A DNA stretch of 15,011 nucleotides from Caryophanales bacterium UBA6768 (GCA_002453315.1 DKGO01000155.1:1-15011); one strand, 5' to 3'. Shown: positions 7,998-14,700, counted from the stretch's first letter. The notes: generated by a model from the sequence alone, not told the origin. Translations and numbers: made by a program.

Positions 7998-9521
7998 TTA
8001 GTCCTTTTCTTTTAAATTATTTGGTACTTGTCGAAATCTAATCGGTCGTACATTAGGAATACTTTTAGGGCGATATTTTAACAGTGGATAAGGAAGACGA
8101 ACTAAAAAGTCTTTCAAATCTCGCAAGTAAAATGGCATCAGTGGTTGTAAATAAGGAACTCCCATTGAAGTTAAATTTACCATATGGGTTAACGTAACTA
8201 AGATACATATCATTAAACCATAAAAACCGAATATGGCACTCGGAATGACATATATGAGTCTCAATAATGACACAAGACCAGCCACAGGAGTAACAATGAA
8301 AGTGGTAATCGATGCAGTTGCCACTACAATAATTGTTTGCGAGCTAATGATTCCCGCTTGGACAGACACCTCGCCAAGAATTAGAGCTCCGACAATACTT
8401 ACCGCCTGACCAATGGCCCTTGGCATTCTAATCCCAGCCTCTCTCACTATCTCGAATAAAATTAATAGCATTAAGGTTTCAAGTACAAGGGGAAGTGGAA
8501 CCCCCTCCCGTGATTGTTCCAATGATAATAAAAAGGTAGACGGAATCATTTCTTTATGTAAATTAACCGCACATATATATAATGCCGGTAACAGAATACT
8601 TAATAAGAAAGCCAAAAAACGTAGTAACCGAACAAAACTAGCATAAAATGGTTTAGATCCATAATCTTCAACATCTTGGAGTTTTTCTATAAATAAACTT
8701 GGATAAAATAACACCATAGGGTCACCATCTACCATGACCCCAACCCTTCCTTCCATCATCATCGCTGCAAGTTGATCGGTTCTCTCAGTGTTGCCCGCTG
8801 TGGGAAATATTGAATATAAATGTTCTCCTAAATATTGTTCAATTTGTCCCGAACTTGTAATATCATCAACAATAATGTCATTTATCCTTTTCTCAATCAT
8901 CTGTACAATTGATTTCTCTACAATACCTTCTATATAGGTGATGGCAACATTTGTTTGGCTAAATTCACCTATAATAAACATTTTATGCTTTAAATTAGGG
9001 TTGGCAATTCGTTTTTGAAGTAAAGCGATATTCGTATGAACATTTTCGATAAATCCTTCCCTAGGACCACATACTACAGTCCCAGTTGGTGGTTCCTCAA
9101 TAGAACGTGTTTCCGATTTTTCGGCGGCTATTACTAATCCAATTGATATTCCATTAATTAATAAAACAACTGATCCTTTCATCATTTTTAATATACATTC
9201 ATTTAAATGTTCCTCTTCATCGACTTTATTTACATATAGACTTTTTTTAATAGATATTAAATAATCTTCTCCATTACTTAATTTCAATGACAACAATGGT
9301 GCAATTAATTGTTTTTGAACGATGTCATCATCTATTAATCCGTCAATTCCCATGATAAAAAGTGAAATTGCTTTACCGTCTTTTACATTAATCGTAAAAT
9401 CCCTTTGGAAAACCTTTGATATATTTGATAATGTATGAAATAATACTTTTTTATTCTCTTCTATTTTGTCACTAACTAGAATAGTTTGATTAGCCTTCCA
9501 AAATTGGGTCGTTTCAGTCAT
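7998..9521 (-). CDS. gerAA: Spore germination protein, GerAA/GerKA type (A subunit)
   Basis: This 507-residue protein has a soluble N-terminal domain (about 1-280) and a membrane domain (about 295-455). Family signatures are GPREGFIEN (152-160), NTERTDQLAAMMMEGRVGVMVDG (starting at residue 244) and EIVREAGIRMPRAIGQAVSI (357-376). The A subunit oligomerises in the spore inner membrane and is thought to form the ion-release channel of the receptor. Its ATG has AAAGGTGA upstream. It is the first gene of the operon, and a candidate sigma-G promoter lies about 45-75 bases upstream, fitting expression in the forespore. The residue before GPREGF is Cys151, where Arg is common; this is a minor variation. 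Confidence 0.95.
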   Translation of the reverse strand: MTETTQFWKANQTILVSDKIEENKKVLFHTLSNISKVFQRDFTINVKDGKAISLFIMGIDGLIDDDIVQKQLIAPLLSLKLSNGEDYLISIKKSLYVNKVDEEEHLNECILKMMKGSVVLLINGISIGLVIAAEKSETRSIEEPPTGTVVCGPREGFIENVHTNIALLQKRIANPNLKHKMFIIGEFSQTNVAITYIEGIVEKSIVQMIEKRINDIIVDDITSSGQIEQYLGEHLYSIFPTAGNTERTDQLAAMMMEGRVGVMVDGDPMVLFYPSLFIEKLQDVEDYGSKPFYASFVRLLRFLAFLLSILLPALYICAVNLHKEMIPSTFLLSLEQSREGVPLPLVLETLMLLILFEIVREAGIRMPRAIGQAVSIVGALILGEVSVQAGIISSQTIIVVATASITTFIVTPVAGLVSLLRLIYVIPSAIFGFYGLMICILVTLTHMVNLTSMGVPYLQPLMPFYLRDLKDFLVRLPYPLLKYRPKSIPNVRPIRFRQVPNNLKEKD

Positions 9522-9565
9522 ATTTTATCGTTCACCTTTTATCATTGATTAACAAACAGCAATGT

Positions 9566-9595
9566 TATTATGTGAGAAATTAGCCAATTTATACT
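9566..9595 (-). promoter_or_regulatory. Candidate sigma-G (forespore) promoter of the ger operon
   Basis: On the minus strand, AGTATA (9595-9590) and CATAATA (9572-9566) are 17 bases apart. The B. subtilis sigma-G consensus is roughly TGMATA-N17/18-CATACTA, so the -10 matches in six of seven positions and the -35 in its G and final ATA. It lies 45 bases upstream of gerAA, and ger operons are known sigma-G targets. Confidence 0.6.
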
Positions 9596-9599
9596 TACG

Positions 9600-9634
9600 A
9601 AAAAAAAAGGAACCTACGGTCTTATAGGCTCCTT
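9600..9634 (-). terminator. Intrinsic terminator after the sulfur operon
   Basis: Reading leftward, AAGGAGCCTA (9634-9625) pairs with TAGGTTCCTT (9616-9607), ten pairs with one G-U, around an 8-nt loop. A run of T follows, extending to 9600. This is the clearest terminator in the window. It ends the DUF302 gene and, because no other terminator is seen upstream on this strand, probably the whole sulfur module. It stops just before the -35 of the ger promoter. Confidence 0.9.
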
Positions 9635-9651
9635 AACATTATTATTAATAA

Positions 9652-10035
9652 TTATTTACTCTTTACGATACAACTCATTAAACGATCTTCAATTTCACTA
9701 GCCGTTTGTGTTAGACGTTCATCATCAATCATTTCCATTAACATTGTTGGCTTCGGCATCCCGATTTTCGTCTGTCCATTGTCATCATAAACAACAATTT
9801 TACAAGGTAAAAAGTAGCCAACCATTTGATTCGTCGTTAACACTTTTTTCGCTTCTAGTGGATTACATACTTCTAAAACAACATATGATTGGTCAAAGTC
9901 TAATCCTTTTTCCTTGAGCTTATCTTTTATATCAAATTGCCACAGAATGCCAAACTTTTCCTCCATTAAATTTTCTTCTAGGGATGCTATTGCCTCCTCA
10001 ATACTTTTCTCCGTTTCTACTGTGTAATGAAACAT
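9652..10035 (-). CDS. DUF302 family protein
   Basis: This 127-residue soluble protein with no signal peptide covers a complete DUF302 domain. Typical family features are EVCNPLEAKKVL (55-66) and YFLPCKIVVYDDNG (74-87), placing conserved cysteines at Cys57 and Cys78; a third, Cys122, lies near the C-terminus. The family's biochemical role is not established, but members often occur near sulfur-oxidation and stress genes. The ATG is preceded by GAGGAG. It follows the TauE/SafE gene by 33 bases and precedes the strong terminator, so it is the last gene of the sulfur module. The paired cysteines and context suggest a thiol/persulfide-binding or redox role, which is inference. Confidence 0.85.
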   Translation of the reverse strand: MFHYTVETEKSIEEAIASLEENLMEEKFGILWQFDIKDKLKEKGLDFDQSYVVLEVCNPLEAKKVLTTNQMVGYFLPCKIVVYDDNGQTKIGMPKPTMLMEMIDDERLTQTASEIEDRLMSCIVKSK

Positions 10036-10068
10036 TTCATCATCTCCTCATAATTTTATAATCTATCT

Positions 10069-10848
10069 TTAAAACAAAATATCATACCAAATTTTAATGG
10101 CTGTTGCTAAAATTAAAGCAGCAAGTATCCATTGTAATATGTTAGTATTGACCTTTTTACCCACATTTGCCCCTATTGGTGCACCAAGTAAACTTGCAAT
10201 CACCATAATGATTGCAGGTATTAACAACACCTGACCTGTGGTGATTTTCCCTATCGTCGATCCAATTGACGAAATAAAAGTAATTGCTAAAGATGATGCT
10301 ATTGTCATCCGTGTCGGGATTTTTAATACTAACAACATAATTGGTACTAAAATAAACGCCCCTGCTGCACCAACAATTCCAGCGCCAAAACCAACTACTA
10401 ATGCTAGTGTTGTAGCCAAAAATTTATTAAATGTTACTTCGTCATAAGGAATATTATCTAGCCCTTTTTTTGGTACAAACATCATGATCGTAGCAATCGT
10501 GGCTAAACTAGCATAAACAAGATTAATGCCACTTTCATTAAAAAATCCAGAGCTATATGCACCAATAAAACTTCCGATTAAAATGCTAATTCCCATATAT
10601 AGAATTAGTTTTTTATTTAAAAGCCCACCTTTACGATATGCCCATACTCCACCTATCGTCGCGAAGAAAACTTGCACTGCACTAATCCCAGACACTTCGT
10701 GTGCAGTATACGCGACCAATCCTAATAATGGTGGGATGTATAATAACATTGGATATTTAATGATCGAACCACCAATTCCTACCATTCCCGAAATAAATGA
10801 CCCTATAAACCCTATAAGAAAAAGTGTAACGATTAATAATATATCCAT
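10069..10848 (-). CDS. Sulfite/organosulfonate exporter, TauE/SafE family
   Basis: This 259-residue membrane protein has about eight helices in two homologous halves. Each half carries a glycine-rich family motif: [17 protein letters not shown] near the N-terminus and [20 protein letters not shown] in the middle. I chose the start MDILLI at 10846-10848 because AAAAGGGG lies six bases upstream; an upstream in-frame ATG at 10873-10875 has no ribosome binding site and would put charged residues before the first helix. TauE/SafE proteins export sulfite, sulfoacetate or related anions. B. subtilis yrkJ and S. aureus tauE lie at comparable positions in their persulfide operons. Here it would remove sulfite or thiosulfate formed by the upstream persulfide dioxygenase. 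Confidence 0.88.
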   Translation of the reverse strand: MDILLIVTLFLIGFIGSFISGMVGIGGSIIKYPMLLYIPPLLGLVAYTAHEVSGISAVQVFFATIGGVWAYRKGGLLNKKLILYMGISILIGSFIGAYSSGFFNESGINLVYASLATIATIMMFVPKKGLDNIPYDEVTFNKFLATTLALVVGFGAGIVGAAGAFILVPIMLLVLKIPTRMTIASSLAITFISSIGSTIGKITTGQVLLIPAIIMVIASLLGAPIGANVGKKVNTNILQWILAALILATAIKIWYDILF

Positions 10849-11043
10849 TCCATTCCCCTTTTGATACATTTCCATTTTTCTTTATTTTTAAAAGAGAAAG
10901 GGATCCATGCAAATGAATCAACAAAGAATATTAGATAGTTCTTTTGATTATTTTATGAATCCCCAATCTCTTGATTAAAGTCACTTTGAAATAGTTTGAT
11001 ATTGATAACATTAAATTCAACACTTTAATATAACGATAACGAT
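10849..11043. other. Intergenic gap between the dioxygenase fusion and tauE
   Basis: This 195-base AT-rich stretch contains no terminator hairpin and no CstR-type palindrome. The only promoter-like pair I find on the minus strand is TTAATC (10978-10973) and TAAAAT (10955-10950) with a 17-base spacer, whose -35 is poor. tauE and the DUF302 gene may therefore be transcribed by read-through from the sulfur operon, from this weak promoter, or both. Confidence 0.35.
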
Positions 11044-12171
11044 TTATCTAACAGCACAACGATTTGGTCCAATTTCCATTTCTCGTTGTTTTTCTTCATC
11101 TGGTGTCATTTTCCCCATATTCGTTTCACGAATTTCCTGATAGGCATTAGGTTGAGGGGGTAAATTTTCTGTTACAATTTTACGAAACTCTTGGTCATCC
11201 TCAATATTTAATCCATGATTTTGGGCAATCAATGTGCCTAATTTCTCGGAAACTGATCCATCATAGTTTAATTCATCAATAATCATAAAGTGTGCAGGAA
11301 GTACGATAAGATCCTTCGATAATTCTCGATATCTCTCATATAATGTTTTGCGTAAATCACTTACCCAATCATCCGCTAACCCAGCCAAATCTGGTCTGCC
11401 TATTGAATCAATAAACAAAATATCCCCTGTCATTAAATAGTTGCTATCTACCACAAAAGAGGTCGAACCAATCGTATGCCCCGGTGAATATAAGGCATGA
11501 ATGTCAATCGTTGAGTTTCCTATAGCAACTTCTACATCACTTTCTAAAGGTTCAAATTGATAGACTACTTCTAGAGCATCCTTTGGCGGTAACCAATAAG
11601 TAGCCCCTGTTTCTTTAGCAATTTGTCTGCCACCTGAAATATGATCTGCATGAAGATGTGTGTCAAATACATGCTTGATTGTTGCATGTTTTTCCTTTGC
11701 AAAATCTGTAAACACTTGTGTCATTCTTGTTGGATCAATAATCGCAGCTTCACCATTTGATAGGATCATATAAGATAGACAACCTTTACCGAGTCGAACG
11801 AACTGATAAAGCTCACCACCACCATTTAAATTGCCTATTTTAACTGGTTCTAAATATTCGCTCCAATCTTTCATTCCACCTTTGAAATACGATGCCTCGA
11901 TTCCGACTTCATCAAGCATATCGGCAATCATCATCGCCGAGCCTTCTTTGGCACATACGACAACGATTTCTTGAGCTTTTGGTAATTTTTCTAAAATTGA
12001 TTCGACTCCATCCAATAAATCAAAGTATGGAACATTTAAATATTCAAAATTTTCGCCTTCTATTTTCCAATCTTTAAATGCATCTTCATTACGAACATCT
12101 AATATAAAAAGTTTTTCTTTATTAATTACCTTTTTCGCTACATCTCTAGCAAAAATTGGTTGAACTGCCAT
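11044..12171 (-). CDS. Rhodanese / persulfide dioxygenase-like MBL-fold fusion
   Basis: This 375-residue fusion has a rhodanese domain (about 1-110) with the loop CAKEGSA (catalytic Cys73), then a metallo-beta-lactamase fold domain (about 120-345). The MBL motif [11 protein letters not shown] gives His172, His174, Asp176 and His177. SPGHT gives His232, TGD gives Asp250 and PAH gives His294. His172, His232 and Asp250 align with the iron-binding 2-His-1-Asp set of ETHE1-type persulfide dioxygenases. IGRPDLAG (257-264) follows as in that family. The tail ends GPNRCAV, with an extra Cys372. It resembles B. subtilis YrkH, and has a role like S. aureus CstB with the rhodanese placed N-terminally. 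Expected reaction: oxidation of a thiol persulfide, delivered via Cys73, to sulfite or thiosulfate. The ATG follows GGAGGGTG. Confidence 0.88.
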   Translation of the reverse strand: MAVQPIFARDVAKKVINKEKLFILDVRNEDAFKDWKIEGENFEYLNVPYFDLLDGVESILEKLPKAQEIVVVCAKEGSAMMIADMLDEVGIEASYFKGGMKDWSEYLEPVKIGNLNGGGELYQFVRLGKGCLSYMILSNGEAAIIDPTRMTQVFTDFAKEKHATIKHVFDTHLHADHISGGRQIAKETGATYWLPPKDALEVVYQFEPLESDVEVAIGNSTIDIHALYSPGHTIGSTSFVVDSNYLMTGDILFIDSIGRPDLAGLADDWVSDLRKTLYERYRELSKDLIVLPAHFMIIDELNYDGSVSEKLGTLIAQNHGLNIEDDQEFRKIVTENLPPQPNAYQEIRETNMGKMTPDEEKQREMEIGPNRCAVR

Positions 12172-12198
12172 CTCGCACCCTCCATTTTTGTCATATAA

Positions 12199-12432
12199 TT
12201 ATTTTTGCAATGCAGCCATAATACTGTTTGGATCGAATCCAATGATCCATTGACCATTTACTTCGGTTTGTGGTACTCCCATTTGTCCGGTTTTATTCAC
12301 AACATCTTGCATTGCTTGGGGGTTTCTTTCTACATTTACTTCTTTGAAGTCAATATCATTTTCAGATAAAAAATTTTTAACCATGACACAATATGGACAA
12401 GTAGACGTAGTATAAACTGTAATATTATTCAT
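12199..12432 (-). CDS. Glutaredoxin-like thiol oxidoreductase
   Basis: This 77-residue single-domain protein has the thioredoxin/glutaredoxin fold of NrdH/YruB size. The active site is CPYC (Cys12, Cys15), the cis-proline segment is GVPQTE (Pro54), and GFDPNSI follows as the usual GFD-x-x-x-L-like end. It would reduce disulfides or release sulfane sulfur from persulfidated partners. Its start codon lies one base beyond the stop of the TusA-rhodanese gene, with AAGGAGGC inside that gene's last codons. Its place between the TusA-rhodanese and the dioxygenase fusion suggests it resets the cysteines of the sulfur relay. The reductant (bacillithiol or thioredoxin reductase) is not shown. Confidence 0.88.
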   Translation of the reverse strand: MNNITVYTTSTCPYCVMVKNFLSENDIDFKEVNVERNPQAMQDVVNKTGQMGVPQTEVNGQWIIGFDPNSIMAALQK

Positions 12433-12433
12433 T

Positions 12434-13015
12434 TTAAGCCTCCTTCGTTAATAATCCTTCTGTTTCATATTCCCATTGACCCATGCCAGGTACAACGTTT
12501 TTCACATTTCCATAACCCTTTTCGGTTAATTTTTGAGCAACGACATCACTTCGGTTACCTGAACGGCAAATGATGTATAATTGATCTTCAGCATTTAGTT
12601 CCTCCAAACGACCCTCTAATTCACTTAATGGAATTGAAATAGCCTTTGGAATATGTTTAAAAACATATTCTGCTTGTTCTCTTACATCGACAATGACTAT
12701 GCTGTCATTTTCATCCATAGCCTCTTTCAATTCATCATTACTTACAACATAAGGATGTTTCGCTTCCTCTTTTATTTCCTCGTTACTCGTTTTCCTTAAA
12801 TAATGAGTTAGCACACCTTCCCTTTCAATTGTCCCTAAATAATCATGACCAATGCTATCAGCCCAAGCTTTTAAATCTGCTGTTGAGCCCTGGTCTGTTG
12901 CCTGTACCTCAATCACTTGACCCGGCAATAAGTCTTTCATTGCCTTCTTTGTTTTTACTATTGGCATTGGGCATGCCAATCCTTTTGCATCTAAAAATTT
13001 ATCGGTATTAATCAA
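12434..13015 (-). CDS. yrkF: TusA-rhodanese fusion sulfurtransferase
   Basis: This 193-residue protein has two domains. Residues 1-75 form a TusA domain with LDAKGLACPMP (8-18), where Cys15 is the sulfur carrier. Residues 85-190 form a rhodanese domain with active-site loop CRSGNRS (catalytic Cys150). It matches B. subtilis YrkF in layout and lacks the additional N-terminal rhodanese of S. aureus CstA. It should accept sulfane sulfur and pass it between its two cysteines. The start is a TTG at 13013-13015: GGAGGATGA lies about 10 bases upstream and overlaps the stop of the previous gene, the TusA motif begins at once, and the nearby ATG is out of frame. Confidence 0.9.
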   Translation of the reverse strand: MINTDKFLDAKGLACPMPIVKTKKAMKDLLPGQVIEVQATDQGSTADLKAWADSIGHDYLGTIEREGVLTHYLRKTSNEEIKEEAKHPYVVSNDELKEAMDENDSIVIVDVREQAEYVFKHIPKAISIPLSELEGRLEELNAEDQLYIICRSGNRSDVVAQKLTEKGYGNVKNVVPGMGQWEYETEGLLTKEA

Positions 13016-13021
13016 AAATGT

Positions 13022-13333
13022 TCATCCTCCAAAACCTATTTTTACTTCTCCATCCCAATAGATCATCCCACCAACCATATTGGCAGCATCATAGCCATAT
13101 GCTTGTAAAAATTGTGTCGCCACGCCACTGCGATTTCCCGAACGACAAACAATTACATATTCTTTTTCTTTATCTAATTCAGATATCCGTGATTGAATTT
13201 CACCTAATGGGATATGAATTGCATCTGGTATCATTCCTGCCTGAACTTCCATCGCTTCTCTAACATCTATCACCGATACATTGTTAGACTCTTTTAATAA
13301 CTTTTGTAACTCACTTGGTGTTATTTCCTTCAT
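13022..13333 (-). CDS. Single-domain rhodanese (thiosulfate/persulfide sulfurtransferase)
   Basis: This 103-residue cytoplasmic rhodanese domain (GlpE/PspE size) has VIDVRE (21-26) and the active-site loop CRSGNRS with catalytic Cys63. The loop is identical to that of the rhodanese half of the next gene, suggesting a shared origin or a similar substrate. The ATG is preceded by GGGGAGATGA. It lies between the membrane-anchored rhodanese and the TusA-rhodanese fusion with short gaps, so it is part of the same transcript. Likely role: one step in handing sulfane sulfur to TusA or the dioxygenase; the direction is not determined. Confidence 0.9.
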   Translation of the reverse strand: MKEITPSELQKLLKESNNVSVIDVREAMEVQAGMIPDAIHIPLGEIQSRISELDKEKEYVIVCRSGNRSGVATQFLQAYGYDAANMVGGMIYWDGEVKIGFGG

Positions 13334-13355
13334 TTAATTCATCTCCCCATTTAGT

Positions 13356-13721
13356 TTAAGGTCGCCAAGTAACAATGCCACCCTTTACATTTGTCACTTT
13401 TTCAAAGCCCCATTTTTTCAATTTCTTTGCTGCCTTATTACTTCTCATGCCACTTTGACACAATAGGACAATATTTTTATTTTTATCAAATTTTGCCTGT
13501 TGTTGATTCATGTGGGCTATTGGGATATTTTTAAATCCCTTAATATGATTTACACTAAATTCATGTGGTGTGCGAACATCAATTAATTGATAATTTTTAT
13601 TTTTTATTATTTTTTTGAGTTCTTCAGTCCCTATATGATTTACACCTTTTGCTGGGAGAAATTGTGAACGGAAAAACCATATTATAATGATTCCTAATAT
13701 AATATAAAAGATTATTTCCAC
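13356..13721 (-). CDS. Membrane-anchored rhodanese
   Basis: This 121-residue protein starts with a hydrophobic helix (about 3-17) followed by FFRSQ, so the rhodanese domain (about 28-120) should face the cytoplasm. The domain has QLIDVRTPHEF (45-55) and the active-site loop CQSGMRS with catalytic Cys88. The layout is like B. subtilis YqhL. The start is a GTG at 13719-13721, supported by AAAGGTGGG seven bases upstream, and the hydrophobic segment follows directly. It is second in the dsrE operon. Membrane tethering might place it next to a quinone-linked sulfide oxidase or the TauE exporter, but neither contact is visible here. Confidence 0.88.
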   Translation of the reverse strand: MEIIFYIILGIIIIWFFRSQFLPAKGVNHIGTEELKKIIKNKNYQLIDVRTPHEFSVNHIKGFKNIPIAHMNQQQAKFDKNKNIVLLCQSGMRSNKAAKKLKKWGFEKVTNVKGGIVTWRP

Positions 13722-13736
13722 GTAATACCCACCTTT

Positions 13737-14216
13737 TTAAATAAATAAATTTACATTCCCATCTTCTGCATCACCCAGGTAAGCAGCGACACCCGCATAT
13801 TCTATATCATCGAGTAACTCTTCTTTTTTAATACCAAGTAAATCCATGGTCATCGTACAAGCAACCAATTTAACATCTTGGTCTTGTGCCATTTCAATTA
13901 AGTCAGGTAATGGCATTGCTTGATGCTTTTTAATGACTTTTTTAATTAATTTAGGGCCAATTCCTGCATAATTCATTTTCGATAATCCCATCTTATCAGC
14001 ACCACGCGGCATCATTTTACTAAACATTTTCTCAATTAGACCTTTTTTTACTTTTATAGGTGAATCTTTTCTAAATGCATTTATTCCCCAGAAGGTAGCA
14101 AAAACAGTTACTTCGTGATCATATGCTGCAGCCCCATTTGCGATAATAAAAGCAGCCATTGCTTTATCATAATCTCCACTAAATAATAAGATGTTTGTCT
14201 TTTTTACCTTCGACAT
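13737..14216 (-). CDS. yrkE: DsrE2-like DsrE/DsrF/DrsH family sulfur carrier
   Basis: This 159-residue protein has the DsrE fold. ILLFSGDYDKAMAAFIIANGA (from residue 9) is the first strand-helix. HEVTVFATFWGINAFRK (34-50) is the second block, and KLVACTMTMDLLG (116-128) carries Cys120, the position of the persulfide-binding cysteine in DsrE2/YrkE proteins. The length and the FWG segment fit the DsrE2 subgroup. In sulfur-oxidising organisms such proteins pass sulfane sulfur to TusA, and a TusA domain is encoded three genes on. The hydrophobic N-terminal segment could associate with the membrane. It is the first gene of the operon, with an ATG after GGAGGGG and two CstR-type operators upstream. 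Confidence 0.9.
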   Translation of the reverse strand: MSKVKKTNILLFSGDYDKAMAAFIIANGAAAYDHEVTVFATFWGINAFRKDSPIKVKKGLIEKMFSKMMPRGADKMGLSKMNYAGIGPKLIKKVIKKHQAMPLPDLIEMAQDQDVKLVACTMTMDLLGIKKEELLDDIEYAGVAAYLGDAEDGNVNLFI

Positions 14217-14240
14217 TTTTCCCCTCCTTTTTTCTTACTA

Positions 14241-14256
14241 ATACCCGTATGGGTAT
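14241..14256. promoter_or_regulatory. CstR-type operator in the dsrE leader (site 1)
   Basis: ATACCC-GTAT-GGGTAT is a perfect 6+6 inverted repeat with a 4-base centre. It lies in the transcribed leader 25 bases before the dsrE start codon, centred 46 bp from site 2. The form agrees with CsoR/CstR-family operators, which are GC-centred palindromes flanked by AT. A tetramer here could act as a roadblock or cooperate with site 2. Confidence 0.8.
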
Positions 14257-14274
14257 ATAAAAACAATAAAAAAT

Positions 14275-14296
14275 ATAGTGGATTTTATACCACTAT
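14275..14296 (-). other. Terminator-like hairpin in the dsrE leader
   Basis: On the minus strand ATAGTGG (14296-14290) pairs perfectly with CCACTAT (14281-14275) around the loop TATAAAAT, and a T6 run follows one base later. The upstream arm is half of operator site 2. It would lie at the very 5' end of the transcript, so it could stabilise the mRNA or be a by-product of duplicated operator sequence rather than a working terminator. Confidence 0.35.
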
Positions 14297-14302
14297 GGGT
14301 AT
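14287..14302. promoter_or_regulatory. CstR-type operator on the dsrE transcription start (site 2)
   Basis: The plus strand reads ATACCA-CTAT-GGGTAT, one mismatch from a perfect inverted repeat. It overlaps the downstream edge of the -10 element and the predicted start of transcription, a classic repression position. Confidence 0.8.
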
Positions 14303-14329
14303 GATATAGGAGACGTAAATAAATGTCAA
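14301..14329 (-). promoter_or_regulatory. Sigma-A promoter of the dsrE sulfur operon
   Basis: TTGACA (14329-14324) is a perfect -35, and TATCAT (14306-14301) is the -10 after 17 bases. Transcription should begin near 14294, giving a leader of about 78 bases. The promoter begins just after the cstR stop codon, so the operon has its own start in addition to read-through from cstR. CstR sites 1 and 2 lie on and just after it. Confidence 0.85.
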
Positions 14330-14338
14330 GAGGTTGAT

Positions 14339-14599
14339 TTACCTACTATTCACTAGTAATTTAACGGCCTCTTTAATTTGATCTTCCGTACTCCCGCCAT
14401 TTTCAATTTGTTCTCTTACACAGTGCTCTAAATTCGAACTAACTACTACCCCAATAGCACGATCAATTGCATTTCTAGCGGCTGTCATTTGTCCAACTAA
14501 TTCTTTACAGTCCTTTCCTTCTTCCATCATTCGTAGTACAGCTCTTACTTGCCCTTCTACTCTTCTCATTCGATTTTTTAATTCTTTTGCATATTCCAA
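14339..14599 (-). CDS. cstR: CstR-type persulfide-sensing repressor (CsoR family, DUF156)
   Basis: This 86-residue all-helical protein is of CsoR/RcnR family length. The N-terminal RMRRVEGQVRAV segment (10-21) is the family DNA-binding/tetramer helix. Cys31 and Cys60 match the two reactive cysteines of CstR. The copper-sensing CsoR proteins have a His four residues before the second Cys; that position is Asn56 here, so the Cu(I) site is incomplete and a persulfide-sensing CstR is the better call. Persulfides would cross-link Cys31 and Cys60' between subunits and release DNA. The start is TTG (14597-14599) with AAAGGGGG seven bases upstream; no better in-frame start exists. The gene precedes the persulfide operon, as B. 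subtilis yrkD does, and its own promoter holds one operator. Confidence 0.93.
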   Translation of the reverse strand: MEYAKELKNRMRRVEGQVRAVLRMMEEGKDCKELVGQMTAARNAIDRAIGVVVSSNLEHCVREQIENGGSTEDQIKEAVKLLVNSR

Positions 14600-14671
14600 G
14601 TAGTTTCCCCCTTTGCTTAATTCATCATACTCTCATTAGATTATCTACAAGTTTAGAATTAGTTTAATTAC

Positions 14672-14700
14672 ATTTTATACCCTCAAGGGTATTATGTCAA
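14672..14700 (-). promoter_or_regulatory. Sigma-A promoter of cstR
   Basis: TTGACA (14700-14695) and TAAAAT (14677-14672) are separated by exactly 17 bases. The start should be near 14665, leaving a leader of about 66 bases. The CstR operator fills the spacer, implying autorepression. Confidence 0.88.
14677..14692. promoter_or_regulatory. CstR-type operator in the cstR promoter spacer (site 3)
   Basis: ATACCC-TCAA-GGGTAT is a perfect 6+6 inverted repeat lying between the -35 and -10 elements of the cstR promoter. Together with sites 1 and 2 it shares the outer ATACCC/GGGTAT halves while the central four bases vary, as expected for bases not read by the protein. Confidence 0.85.

Noticed and set aside
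10526..10864. Plus-strand open frame of 112 codons inside the TauE/SafE gene
   Set aside because: It mirrors the hydrophobic codons of tauE and shows no recognisable domain.
10849..10875. Longer start of the TauE/SafE gene at 10875
   Set aside because: No ribosome binding site precedes it, whereas AAAAGGGG lies at the right distance from the ATG at 10846-10848.
13722..13731. AATACCC half-site before the membrane-anchored rhodanese
   Set aside because: No GGGTAT partner is present, and the sequence is the ribosome binding site region of that gene.
14339..14599. Copper-sensing CsoR rather than CstR
   Set aside because: The His of the Cys-His-Cys copper site is replaced by Asn56, and the neighbours are persulfide genes rather than copA or copZ.
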